Shown here piece after piece: positions 33,718 through 41,615 of a DNA stretch of 41,929 nt. The first letter of the stretch is position 1. The number at the start of each line of letters is the position of its first letter. This DNA is from Planctomycetota bacterium (GTDB taxonomy: Bacteria > Planctomycetota > SZUA-567): positions 1 to 41,929 of the forward strand of contig JAIRTL010000109.1 in the NCBI GenBank assembly GCA_031254915.1, in the 5' to 3' direction. The translations under genes and the position numbers were made by a program. Under the pieces are notes generated by a model that saw only the letters and a program-made list of their open reading frames with translations, made no database searches and was not told the DNA's origin.

Positions 33718-33843
33718 ATGCCGTTCACGGTCCGGAGTTGCGATTTCCTCAACTGTGCGCGGCCATGAAATGGCCAAGGGAAACAGATGTGAAGTAGGCC
33801 CCATCCCCTATTGTCACAATTCCGGGGCGTGCCCAGTATACCG
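33718..33843 (-). repeat. Interspersed inverted-repeat element IR125, copy C
   Basis: Read on the minus strand it begins GTATACTGGGCACGCCCCGG, has ACTTCACATCTGTTTCCCTT and the perfect hairpin GGCCAT-TTC-ATGGCC, and ends CTCCGGACCGTGAACGGCAT. About 20 of 27 terminal bases are inverted copies of each other. It lies between the Sel1 gene start and the end of the set 3 permease gene. Confidence 0.8.
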
Positions 33844-33922
33844 TTTCGCGTTTCCCGCCGCCGCGCTCCATCCATTGACTGTCGACGGCGCTCCGGCGGC
33901 CTGTATCGGCGCGCCGTTCGCG

Positions 33923-34924
33923 CTATTGCTTTTGCTTCTGGATGTACACGGAGACGATGATAACCATCCCTTTCACTACTCCCTGCCAGTATGGGGAAAT
34001 ACCGGCCATGTTCAACATGTTCTGGATGATCTGGAGCATGAAGCAGCCGATCACCGTTCCCCAAACCGTTCCGCGTCCGCCCGCCATCACCGTGCCGCCG
34101 ATGATGACTGCGGCGATCGCGTCCATCTCGAAGCTCAAACCGAAATTCGGCGTCGATACGGTGTTGAAGCGCGCCGCGAGGAGGGTCGCCGCCACGCCGA
34201 CGCACAGCCCGTTGATGACATACGCCCAGAGCCGGACCCGCCCGACGCGGATGGCGGAATACTGCGCCACTTTCGCGTTCGAGCCCACCGCGCATAAATA
34301 TCGACCGTATCGGGTGTTTTTGAGAAGAAAAGAAAGAATCGCCGCGAGAATGATCAGGGTGAAGATCGGGACCGGCAGGGAAATCCGGTGCTTTTCGACC
34401 GTGAACTGGAAAAGGGACGCCGCACCGAAGCGACTGAATAACTGGCTCTTCGAGGCGAATTCGCCGGCGTTGGCCATTTGCAAACACAGGTACCGGAAAA
34501 TGGACATCGTACCCAACGTCACGATGAAGGGAACGATTTTGCCCCAGGTGATCAGGATTCCGTTCGCGGCGCCGCAGACTCCGCCGACAATGATGCTTGT
34601 CGCGATCCCGCCGACGACGACGGCCCAGAATTCGCTCCAGCCGTTCCCAAGCAGCCAATTCATGAACAGGACGCCTATGGAGGCGCAAAATGCCGCCAAT
34701 GATCCGACTGAGAGATCAATGCCTCCGGAGATGATGACAAAGGTCATGGACAGGGCGATGATGCCGGTGTACGACGCTTGGCGCATGACGTTGATAAGAT
34801 TCTGCGGCTTGTGAAAATGCGGCCATCCGACGACGATGGCGATCAACAGGAGCACGACGAGCGCGATGGGGGCGCCCCACTTTTCAATGTTGAACCCGCG
34901 TCTTTCACCCATATTGGCGCTCAC
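33923..34924 (-). CDS. Sugar ABC transporter permease, RbsC type (set 3)
   Basis: This 333-residue membrane protein has FVIISGGIDLSVGSLAAFCA and FIVTLGTMSIFRYLCLQM as family marks, and IAAVIIGGTVMAGGRGTVWG near the C-terminus. It follows the set 3 ATPase by 27 bases on the same strand, so the two form an operon. Its sequence differs clearly from the set 1 and set 2 permeases. No binding-protein gene lies up- or downstream, so the receptor must be elsewhere or shared. Confidence 0.92.
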   Translation of the reverse strand: MSANMGERRGFNIEKWGAPIALVVLLLIAIVVGWPHFHKPQNLINVMRQASYTGIIALSMTFVIISGGIDLSVGSLAAFCASIGVLFMNWLLGNGWSEFWAVVVGGIATSIIVGGVCGAANGILITWGKIVPFIVTLGTMSIFRYLCLQMANAGEFASKSQLFSRFGAASLFQFTVEKHRISLPVPIFTLIILAAILSFLLKNTRYGRYLCAVGSNAKVAQYSAIRVGRVRLWAYVINGLCVGVAATLLAARFNTVSTPNFGLSFEMDAIAAVIIGGTVMAGGRGTVWGTVIGCFMLQIIQNMLNMAGISPYWQGVVKGMVIIVSVYIQKQKQ

Positions 34925-34951
34925 GCCGTCCTCCTTTTTCTCGGTCCGCCG

Positions 34952-36472
34952 CTATGCCGGCTTCTCCTCCGCCGCGCCGGTCGCCATCGCCATGATATTT
35001 TCCTCGCTGATCGCGTCGCCTTCAAGTTCGCCGGTCACCGTTCCTTCGCGCATGACGACTACACGGTTGCACATGCCGATGATTTCCTCGAGTTCGGACG
35101 AAATCATGACGCAGCTGATGCGGTTTTCGCGCACCAGTTTGTTGATGAAGACGTAAATTTCGTGTTTGGCGGAAACATCGACGCCCCGGGTCGGCTCGTC
35201 GATTATGAGAATGTCTGGGGTGGTGTCGATCGATTTGGCCAGAGAGATCTTTTGCTGGTTGCCGCCGGAGAGGTTTTCCAGGCGTTTTTCCTGGGACTCG
35301 GTTTTGACGTGAAATTCCTGAATGTATGAATCCACTTGGCGGCGTTCGGAACGCTTGTCGATGCGATGGAAAAGGCGATTCGAGTATTTCGGAAGTGAAA
35401 CGAGCGTGGTGTTTTGCGCCACCGAGAACGAAGTGATGATCCCCGAACCCTGGCGATCCTCGGAAAGGTACGAAATGCCTTTTCGGACCGCGTTTCGCGG
35501 CTCCATGATGGAGACTGTCGCGCCGTTGACGCGTATTTCGCCGCCGCTTTTGCGGCGCAGCCCGAGGATCGTCTCCGCCACCTCCGTTCTTCCGGCGCCG
35601 ACCAACCCCGCCAGCCCCAGAATTTCGCCGCGCCTGAGTTGAAATGATACGTTCCGCAGGACGCCGGGGACGCTGAGATCTTTTACCTCGAAAACTGTCT
35701 CGTTCTCGACGCTGGCGTTTTTCGGCGGGAAAAGGCTGGAAAGATCGCGCCCGACCATCTTCTGCGCCATTTGCAGGGTCGTGACTTCGGACGTCGGGCC
35801 ATCATGGACGATCTCGCCGTCGCGGAGGACGACCACCCGGTCGGTGAGTTCCTTGACTTCCTTCAGCTTATGCGAAATGTAGACGATCGTGAGCCCGTTT
35901 TTCCGCAGCTTGCGGACCAAACGAAAGAGGATGTCGATCTCGTAGTGCGTGAGCATGGTCGTCGGTTCGTCCATGATGAGAACCTGGGAATGAAAGGCGA
36001 GAGCCTTCGATATCTCGACCATCTGTTTTTGCGCCGCGGAAAGGTTTTCTATCTGCTCGTCCGGCGAAAGGGTGACGCCAAGTTCAGCGAGAAGCTCGAC
36101 GGTGCGCCGCCGCATGGCGGCCTTGTCGAGCGTTATGCCGTATTTCATCAACTCGGAGCCGAGGAAGATGTTGTTGTAAACAGGCAGATCGCGGATGAGG
36201 TTGAATTCCTGGGGAACGAGACTAATGCCGAGGCGGCGCGCCTCGATCGGGTTGGTGATTTCGGCGCGTACGCCGTTGAGGAAAATGTCGCCTGCCGTTT
36301 GCGGATAGTAAATTCCTGCGAGAATTTTCATCAGTGTGCTTTTGCCGGCGCCATTTTCGCCGATGATGCCGAGAATTTCACCGCGATAGATCGATAAGTT
36401 GATGTTCTTGAGTACGGGAACGCCGGAAAAGGACTTGTCGAGCTGGCCGATCCGGATGATTTCCTCGGTCAT
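34952..36472 (-). CDS. Sugar ABC transporter ATPase, RbsA type (set 3)
   Basis: The 506-residue protein has two ABC domains. GENGAGKST and LIMDEPTTMLT mark domain 1, whose signature is NLSAAQKQMVEISKAL. LSGGNQQKISLAKSI and LIIDEPTRGVDVS mark domain 2, with GLVGAGRTE at the Walker A position. This is the RbsA/MglA pattern. The ATG at 36472 follows GGGAGAACC. It is the first gene of a two-gene operon with the permease. A candidate promoter lies 60-90 bases upstream. The substrate cannot be inferred without a binding protein. Confidence 0.93.
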   Translation of the reverse strand: MTEEIIRIGQLDKSFSGVPVLKNINLSIYRGEILGIIGENGAGKSTLMKILAGIYYPQTAGDIFLNGVRAEITNPIEARRLGISLVPQEFNLIRDLPVYNNIFLGSELMKYGITLDKAAMRRRTVELLAELGVTLSPDEQIENLSAAQKQMVEISKALAFHSQVLIMDEPTTMLTHYEIDILFRLVRKLRKNGLTIVYISHKLKEVKELTDRVVVLRDGEIVHDGPTSEVTTLQMAQKMVGRDLSSLFPPKNASVENETVFEVKDLSVPGVLRNVSFQLRRGEILGLAGLVGAGRTEVAETILGLRRKSGGEIRVNGATVSIMEPRNAVRKGISYLSEDRQGSGIITSFSVAQNTTLVSLPKYSNRLFHRIDKRSERRQVDSYIQEFHVKTESQEKRLENLSGGNQQKISLAKSIDTTPDILIIDEPTRGVDVSAKHEIYVFINKLVRENRISCVMISSELEEIIGMCNRVVVMREGTVTGELEGDAISEENIMAMATGAAEEKPA

Positions 36473-36531
36473 GGTTCTCCCTCTTGGGGACGGCGATATT
36501 CCTCGTTTTCATGCTGCAATCGTTTCTTTTG

Positions 36532-36559
36532 AGCATACACGGTTTCTTGTGCTAGGCAA
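36532..36559 (-). promoter_or_regulatory. Candidate promoter of transporter set 3
   Basis: On the minus strand TTGCCT (36559-36554), a 16-base spacer and TATGCT (36537-36532) precede the set 3 ATPase gene by about 60 bases. Both boxes are imperfect matches, so this is a moderate call. Confidence 0.4.
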
Positions 36560-36648
36560 ATCAATTCTTGCAAGAAGCAAGACCCGAATGCCGATGCGAT
36601 CAGGCCTCCAGTGCGGCCATGGGTGGGGTATAGTTTACCGTCTATCCC

Positions 36649-36676
36649 TTGCATTGTTTCCCTTGCGGATTATACT
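36649..36676 (+). promoter_or_regulatory. Candidate promoter of the second HPt gene
   Basis: TTGCAT (36649-36654), a 16-base spacer and TATACT (36671-36676) lie about 50 bases before the ATG of the HPt gene at 36726. The -10 is close to consensus. Confidence 0.5.
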
Positions 36677-36725
36677 TGTATAGTACGTTTGTTTCCGTTC
36701 CTCCCGAAAGGGGAAGGGGGAGGTC

Positions 36726-37040
36726 ATGGACGCTCAGAATGCGGCACGGCCAACTGACAACCCGGGAAAGCCGTTTTTTTATCCATCCCGTGAAATGCGA
36801 GCCGGTTATTTGGATTCGCGCAAAAACGAACTTGATGTTCTGCTTGCGTTCGCGAAGGGAAACGTCTGGAAGGAAGTTGTCGTTGTCGCGAACCACGTGC
36901 GCGGCACGGGAGCCATGTACGGTTTTGAGAATATCGGCAACGCGGCGGAAGGCTTGTCAAAAGCGATTCAAAACGGCGATCCGAAGTGCCTGGATTTCGT
37001 CCATGCCTATGCAGGCGCCGTTAACGTTGCGTATGTATAA
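36726..37040 (+). CDS. Small HPt-like phosphotransfer protein
   Basis: This 104-residue protein looks like a single HPt domain. VVVVANHVRGTGAMYGFENI holds the likely phospho-accepting His57, with Gly-Thr-Gly after it, in the usual His-x-(Lys/Arg)-Gly setting, here with Arg in place of the common Lys. The flanking helices (ELDVLLAFAKGN and ISNAAEGLSKAI-like) fit the four-helix bundle. A strong GGGGGAGG site precedes the ATG. It is 25 bases upstream of psd on the same strand and may share its transcript. The partner kinase and regulator are unknown; the only response regulator in the window is at 26201. Confidence 0.72.
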   Translation: MDAQNAARPTDNPGKPFFYPSREMRAGYLDSRKNELDVLLAFAKGNVWKEVVVVANHVRGTGAMYGFENIGNAAEGLSKAIQNGDPKCLDFVHAYAGAVNVAYV

Positions 37041-37065
37041 ACACTGCTAAATCTTCGTAATATGG

Positions 37066-37770
37066 ATGCGTATGTCATTGACAAATTATGGGATTCGCGA
37101 AATCCTTCTCGGCTTGGGAGCGTTTTTTCTTTTCACCCTCTCCTGCGTTCTTTTCGCCAAGACGCACGGGAACCCGTGGGTTTATGCCGCAATCATCCCG
37201 CTCGCCGTCCTTTTCGTCTGGCTGCTTTATTTTTTCCGCGATCCGCTACGCGTCGTTCCCGACGGGCCGGGGCTCATCGTCAGTCCCGCGGACGGCGTCG
37301 TGACGCACGTCGACACTGCGGATGAACCCGACTTCATCGGGGGAACCGCGCTTCGCTGTTCGATCTTTCTTTCCATTTTCAATGTGCACCTGAACCGGGC
37401 TCCGGTCTCGGGCGCAGTCGCGTTCCTCAAGTTCCGAAAAGGGGTATTTTACGATGCCAGGAACGAGCAGTCGCTCGCGAAAAACCAGAATCAGGATGTC
37501 GGACTTCTTCCGTCGGAACCTGGAATGCCGCAAAAGATCGTCGTCAGGCAATCGACCGGCGCCATCGCCAGGCGGATCGTCTGTCCCGTGACCATGGGCT
37601 CTACTCTCGAACGCGGCGAAAAGTACGGCATGATCAAGTTCGGATCCAGGACGACGCTTTTCCTCTCGCAGGACGCGAAGATAGAGTGGCTCGTCAAGAA
37701 GGGTGACAAGGTCAAGGCCGGCGATACGGTTCTGGCGCGCATCGTCGCCGAGACCGGGGAAGGAAGATAA
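37066..37770 (+). CDS. psd: Phosphatidylserine decarboxylase proenzyme (short PSD-A type)
   Basis: The enzyme makes phosphatidylethanolamine from phosphatidylserine at the inner membrane. It has 234 residues with two N-terminal hydrophobic segments (about 12-30 and 38-56). Conserved pieces are SPADG (73-77), FNVHLNR (105-111, His108) and KFGSRTTLF (191-199). Family rules place self-cleavage between Gly193 and Ser194, with the Ser becoming the pyruvoyl cofactor. Length and motif match the short PSD found in many bacteria and archaea. The stop overlaps the pssA start by one base (TAATG), so decarboxylase and synthase are made together. Confidence 0.94.
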   Translation: MRMSLTNYGIREILLGLGAFFLFTLSCVLFAKTHGNPWVYAAIIPLAVLFVWLLYFFRDPLRVVPDGPGLIVSPADGVVTHVDTADEPDFIGGTALRCSIFLSIFNVHLNRAPVSGAVAFLKFRKGVFYDARNEQSLAKNQNQDVGLLPSEPGMPQKIVVRQSTGAIARRIVCPVTMGSTLERGEKYGMIKFGSRTTLFLSQDAKIEWLVKKGDKVKAGDTVLARIVAETGEGR

Positions 37771-38777
37771 TGCCAGCCAACAAGTCGCTTCGTTCCAATC
37801 TGCGCCGGGTCAACGTGTTACCCTCGCTGTTGACGCTGGGCAACTTTGCCTGCGGATTCTTTTCCATCGTATTTTGTCTGAATACGCTTTTCTTCACAAC
37901 GCGCGCCCAGATGCTTGATCAACGGGACGCGCCGCCGAACGTCTCTTTGGAAGCGGCCGGCAATCCGGACCAGCCGGGTATCCCTGACCCTCTGCCGACC
38001 GCGCTGCCGCCCCGCGCCAAACACGGCTTTTCAGCGACGGACAGCACGGCCAGGGCGTCATACATGCTGCATTGGGCGTGCGCGATTCTCTTTGTCGGCA
38101 TGCTTTTCGACATGCTTGATGGAAAAATCGCCCGCCATATGGGGGCGGACAGCGCTTTCGGAAAGGAACTCGACTCCCTCGCGGACATAGTCACCTTCGG
38201 CGTGGCGCCGCCGGTGATCGCCATCACGCTTTGGATATCCGTCATGCCGGAACGCGCCTCATGGTGGGGGCAGGTGATGATCTTCGGCGTTGTTTACGCC
38301 GCGTGCGCGGCGTTGCGGCTCGCCCGGTACAACGTGGAGGAGGGCAGCGACAAGAATCTTTTCTCCGGACTGCCGAGTCCGGCGGCCGCTGGATGCATAG
38401 TGACGGCGGTTTTGCTGGTCGAGGGAAGTTACGGATTCATGAATTCCGTGTATGAATGGATATCATGGGCAAGCTTCGGCGAAATCCCGGTCGTGCAGGT
38501 CAAGGCGCGGCTTTTGGGCGTGTATCTTCTCGGAGTCGGACTTCTCATGGTCACGACGGTGCCGTTCGTGCACCTTGCCAACCGGTATCTTACGGGCAGG
38601 AAGCCGTTTTCAATTCTCGTGATCGTGGTGCTGTTTCTGGCGCTTCTCTGGCATGAGCCGCGCCTCATTCTTTTTCTCGCGTTCAACGGGTATATGGCGG
38701 TCGGGTTGATTTTCGGTTTTCGCAAAGCATGGCGCGTGCGGCGCGAAAAGCGCGCGCGCCTTGAGGAACGGGGATAA
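37770..38777 (+). CDS. pssA: CDP-diacylglycerol--serine O-phosphatidyltransferase with a hydrophilic insertion
   Basis: The 335-residue membrane enzyme makes phosphatidylserine from CDP-diacylglycerol and serine. The CDP-alcohol phosphotransferase motif is complete: D117-G118, A121-R122, G131, D135 and D139. NVLPSLLTLGNFACGFFSI at the start is typical of PssA. Between the first and second hydrophobic segments lies an extra stretch of about 50 residues (roughly 45-95), Pro- and Asp-rich, which short bacterial PssA proteins lack. C-terminal membrane segments are followed by a basic tail. It is coupled to psd just upstream. Confidence 0.93.
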   Translation: MPANKSLRSNLRRVNVLPSLLTLGNFACGFFSIVFCLNTLFFTTRAQMLDQRDAPPNVSLEAAGNPDQPGIPDPLPTALPPRAKHGFSATDSTARASYMLHWACAILFVGMLFDMLDGKIARHMGADSAFGKELDSLADIVTFGVAPPVIAITLWISVMPERASWWGQVMIFGVVYAACAALRLARYNVEEGSDKNLFSGLPSPAAAGCIVTAVLLVEGSYGFMNSVYEWISWASFGEIPVVQVKARLLGVYLLGVGLLMVTTVPFVHLANRYLTGRKPFSILVIVVLFLALLWHEPRLILFLAFNGYMAVGLIFGFRKAWRVRREKRARLEERG

Positions 38778-38890
38778 GTCACGGAGCGGGTGGAACCTTG
38801 GCGAGGGCGGACGGGGTCGGGGGCGGATATCGGAGTGGCATTTGGGGACGGAGCGGGTGTTCCTGAAATCCTGGAAGAGGAGGATGACAG

Positions 38891-40165
38891 ATGGAAAACA
38901 TGGTTGCGGTCATTCTAGGCGGCGGTAGGGGGTCCCGGTTGTTTCCGCTCACGAAGGAACGATCGAAGCCTGCGGTATCGATCGCCGGCAAATACCGGCT
39001 GATCGACATCCCGATCTCGAATTGCATCAATTCCGGCATCACGCAGATGTATGTCCTCACCATGTACCAGTCCGCCTCCTTGAACAACCACATTTCAAAC
39101 GCCTACCGTTTCGATCAGTTCTCACGCGGTTTCGTCCAGGTGCTGGCGGCCGAGCAAACGGCGGAGTCGAACGAGTGGTTCCAGGGCACCGCCGACGCGG
39201 TGCGTAAAACGCTGCCCCATCTGGGCTACAAGCGCAACAGCGTCGGCCTGGTTCTCATCCTTTCCGGCGACCACCTCTACCGCATGAACTACCGGATGTT
39301 CCGCGACACCCACATCAGGTCCGGCGCCGACGTCTCCATCGCGGTCATCCCTGTCACCAGGGAAGATGCCCCCGAGCTCGGCGTTCTCAAAGTCGACGAA
39401 AACGGTCGCATCACCAAGTTTGTCGAAAAGCCGAAGACCGTGGAAGCGTTGGACGAGATGGCGACGGACACGAGTATTTTCGGCCTGTCGCCCGAAGAGG
39501 CGGCGCGCCGGCCGTACCTCGCGAGCATGGGCATTTACATTTTCGATCCGCAGATCCTTCGCTCCATGCTCGTCGACAACCTCGACCAGACCGATTTCGG
39601 CAAGGAAATCATTCCTGGCGCGATCGCCACCCACAAGGTCCAGGCCTACTGCTTCGACGGCTATTGGGCTGATATCGGAACGATCCGCGCCTTCTACGAT
39701 GCGAACCTCGATCTGGTGGCCCCGATTCCGAAGTTCAACCTGTTCGACCCCACCCAGCCGATTTACTCGAACACCCGCTACCTCCCCGGGGCTAAATTGA
39801 ACCGCGCCTCCGTCGAGGCCGCGCTCCTCTGCGACGGAACGATAGTCGAGGGCGCTACGGTCCGCGATTCCATCCTCGGCAGCAGAACCCGGGTTCGTCA
39901 CGGCGCGGTGATCGAGGAATCCCTGGTCATGGGCGCCGACTTCTACCAGTACGGCGACGACCCGGCGAATTTCATGGGCATCAACGAGGGCGCGTACCTG
40001 AAGCGCTGCATCATCGACAAGAACGCATCCATCGGCAGATATTCGCAGCTTGTCAACCGGCAGGACGTCCAGGAGTACGATGATCCGGAGGGGCGGTTCC
40101 ACGTGCGCGAGGGAATCATCATCGTCGTCAAGGAGGCGACGATACCCGAGGGCTTTGTTTTTTAG
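38891..40165 (+). CDS. glgC: Glucose-1-phosphate adenylyltransferase
   Basis: This 424-residue enzyme makes ADP-glucose from ATP and glucose 1-phosphate, the committed step of glycogen synthesis. GGGRGSRLFPLT (11-22) is the nucleotide-binding loop; KPAVSIAGKYRLID, LSGDHLYRM, FVEKP and GYWADIGTI follow, all as in bacterial and plant GlgC. The C-terminal part is a left-handed beta-helix. The start ATG has GGAGGAT eight bases before it. The last residues (EATIPEGFVF) resemble cyanobacterial and plant enzymes more than the enterobacterial type. No other glycogen gene is adjacent. The regulatory effectors cannot be read directly. Confidence 0.95.
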   Translation: MENMVAVILGGGRGSRLFPLTKERSKPAVSIAGKYRLIDIPISNCINSGITQMYVLTMYQSASLNNHISNAYRFDQFSRGFVQVLAAEQTAESNEWFQGTADAVRKTLPHLGYKRNSVGLVLILSGDHLYRMNYRMFRDTHIRSGADVSIAVIPVTREDAPELGVLKVDENGRITKFVEKPKTVEALDEMATDTSIFGLSPEEAARRPYLASMGIYIFDPQILRSMLVDNLDQTDFGKEIIPGAIATHKVQAYCFDGYWADIGTIRAFYDANLDLVAPIPKFNLFDPTQPIYSNTRYLPGAKLNRASVEAALLCDGTIVEGATVRDSILGSRTRVRHGAVIEESLVMGADFYQYGDDPANFMGINEGAYLKRCIIDKNASIGRYSQLVNRQDVQEYDDPEGRFHVREGIIIVVKEATIPEGFVF

Positions 40166-40197
40166 GAAAATATTCGGGTGAGAGGAGCGGGATCGGA

Positions 40198-40893
40198 ATG
40201 AAAACCTTGTCGCGATGGTTTATGAACGGCTTGATAACTTTCCTGCCGTTATCCATTACCGTGTATTTGTTCTGGTGGGTCATCTCGTGGATGGACAGGG
40301 TTTTCGGCGCCCCTGTGCGCGCCTGGCTCGGCACGACGAAAACCGGTGGTTCCGATTATTACCTGTATGGCGTCGGCATTGCCACGCTGGTGCTGTTCAT
40401 AATTTTTCTCGGCTTCTGCCTCGAGTTCTGGTTGGTGAAGATGCTGGTTAACTGGAGCGAGCGCATGGTCGAGCGGATCCCCGGGGTAAAGACGGTGTAT
40501 TCGTCCCTCAAGGAGATTATCGATTTTTTCAAGCCGGACAAAAACAAGAACGCCGGCAACTATATGGTCATCGTGACCTTTTCCGAAAACCTGAAGTTCC
40601 TCGGCTATGTCACGCGCGACGGCCTCGACAAAATCAAGGGAGGCGCCCTCGGCGACAAGGATGACGTCGCGGTGGTGCTGCCATTCTGTTACCAGATGGG
40701 CGGCAACACAATCATCGTTCCCCGGCATATGGTTCGCCGGCTTGACATGGGATTCGAGGAAGGCATGATGCTCGCTCTCACAGGCCTCGTCATCACCTCG
40801 GGAAAAGACGATTCCGATTCCACAAAAACACCGGCGCTGCCGCAATCTCCGGATGTCGTCGCGCCGTCGACATCCGGGCAGGCCGGAGTGTAA
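40198..40893 (+). CDS. DUF502 family membrane protein
   Basis: The 231-residue protein has two N-terminal membrane segments (about 8-32 and 55-78), joined by a short loop, and a conserved cytoplasmic domain with ERIPGVKTVYSSLKEIIDFF, GYVTRDG and a Pro-Phe-Cys stretch, typical of DUF502. Function is unknown. AGGAGCGGG precedes the ATG, 33 bases after glgC, so the two may be co-transcribed. The C-terminal 35 residues are Ser/Thr/Pro-rich and look disordered. Confidence 0.88.
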   Translation: MKTLSRWFMNGLITFLPLSITVYLFWWVISWMDRVFGAPVRAWLGTTKTGGSDYYLYGVGIATLVLFIIFLGFCLEFWLVKMLVNWSERMVERIPGVKTVYSSLKEIIDFFKPDKNKNAGNYMVIVTFSENLKFLGYVTRDGLDKIKGGALGDKDDVAVVLPFCYQMGGNTIIVPRHMVRRLDMGFEEGMMLALTGLVITSGKDDSDSTKTPALPQSPDVVAPSTSGQAGV

Positions 40894-40931
40894 CCTCTCG
40901 CCCGCAATCGAAAATCCAAATGCAACAAAAC

Positions 40932-40956
40932 GGGGCCGCGCTCGATGCGCCGCCCC
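40932..40956 (+). terminator. Stem-loop after the DUF502 gene
   Basis: A 10-base-pair GC-rich stem with one mismatch (GGGGCCGCGC / GCGCCGCCCC) around TCGAT lies 39 bases past the stop. Only a mixed pyrimidine run follows, so it is a weak intrinsic terminator at best. Confidence 0.45.
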
Positions 40957-41059
40957 TCGCTTCTTCATTCCCGTTTATTATACAGGGCGCATCACAGTAC
41001 ACGGCTAAAAATTATTTAAATTAATACAACCTATTGAACGGGAGGCAATACCGAGGAAC

Positions 41060-41470
41060 ATGACGGGCATCAACTTCGATCGGAACATCCGAAAGGAGAC
41101 CGCCATGTTCCCTGCATGCGTCGAAAGGCTTGCAGGCACACTGGCTGTAGGTTTGCATTTGAACAAGGCCTGTGCCGAGTGTTTGGCCGGCATTGCCATA
41201 GGAGCTGCGGAGTCGAAGTCGGCGTTGCTGTCCAAACTCGCCGCCCGCATTCCCGGCAATGCCACTACTACCTCCAAGTTCCGGCGTCTGCAAGACGTTT
41301 TCTGCGAAGTGTTGCTGGACGTCAATGCCGTGGCCGCACTTCTCATGGGGTGTATCGGCAAGCTGACGAATGAGCCGTTGACCTTGGCATTGGACAGGAC
41401 CACCTGGGAGACGCGCCGGAATGACGTCAATATTCTGGTCCCGAGCGTTTGTCTGGGCGATGTCCGGAGG
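41060..41470 (+). pseudogene. Truncated IS4-type transposase (N-terminal part)
   Basis: About 135 codons encode the first third of an IS4-superfamily transposase. The helical N-terminal region is followed by LTLALDRTTWETRRNDVNIL, whose Asp is the first acidic residue of the DDE triad. The reading then breaks off after VCLGD. The remaining catalytic residues are missing. The next bases belong to a different transposase remnant. It cannot be active. Confidence 0.72.
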
Positions 41471-41479
41471 AGGTGAAAA

Positions 41480-41615
41480 CGCATGTGTCATGTGCAAGCT
41501 CGACAAACGTCGCTACCCCATCGGCAGGCGAATAGACAAGAAAGAAATGGCTGAATTGAAAATCTCGCCAGCCGCTTTCCATGGAAATTGGAACTATACA
41601 ATAGAACCGCATTAA
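41480..41615 (+). pseudogene. C-terminal scrap of an ISAzo13-type transposase
   Basis: The last 44 codons of a reading frame give CKLDKRRYPIGRRIDKKEMA followed by LKISPAAFHGNWNYTIEPH. This looks like the C-terminus of ISAzo13-family transposases (Tyr-Pro-x-Gly, then Phe-His-Gly-x-Trp-Asn-Tyr-Thr-Ile). No upstream part of that transposase is present. It joins directly to the IS4-type fragment. Confidence 0.6.

Noticed and set aside
36603-36670. Possible further IR125 copy (GTGCGGCCATG and TGTTTCCCTTG present)
   Set aside because: The two matching pieces are in opposite relative orientation and the rest does not align, so chance similarity is more likely.
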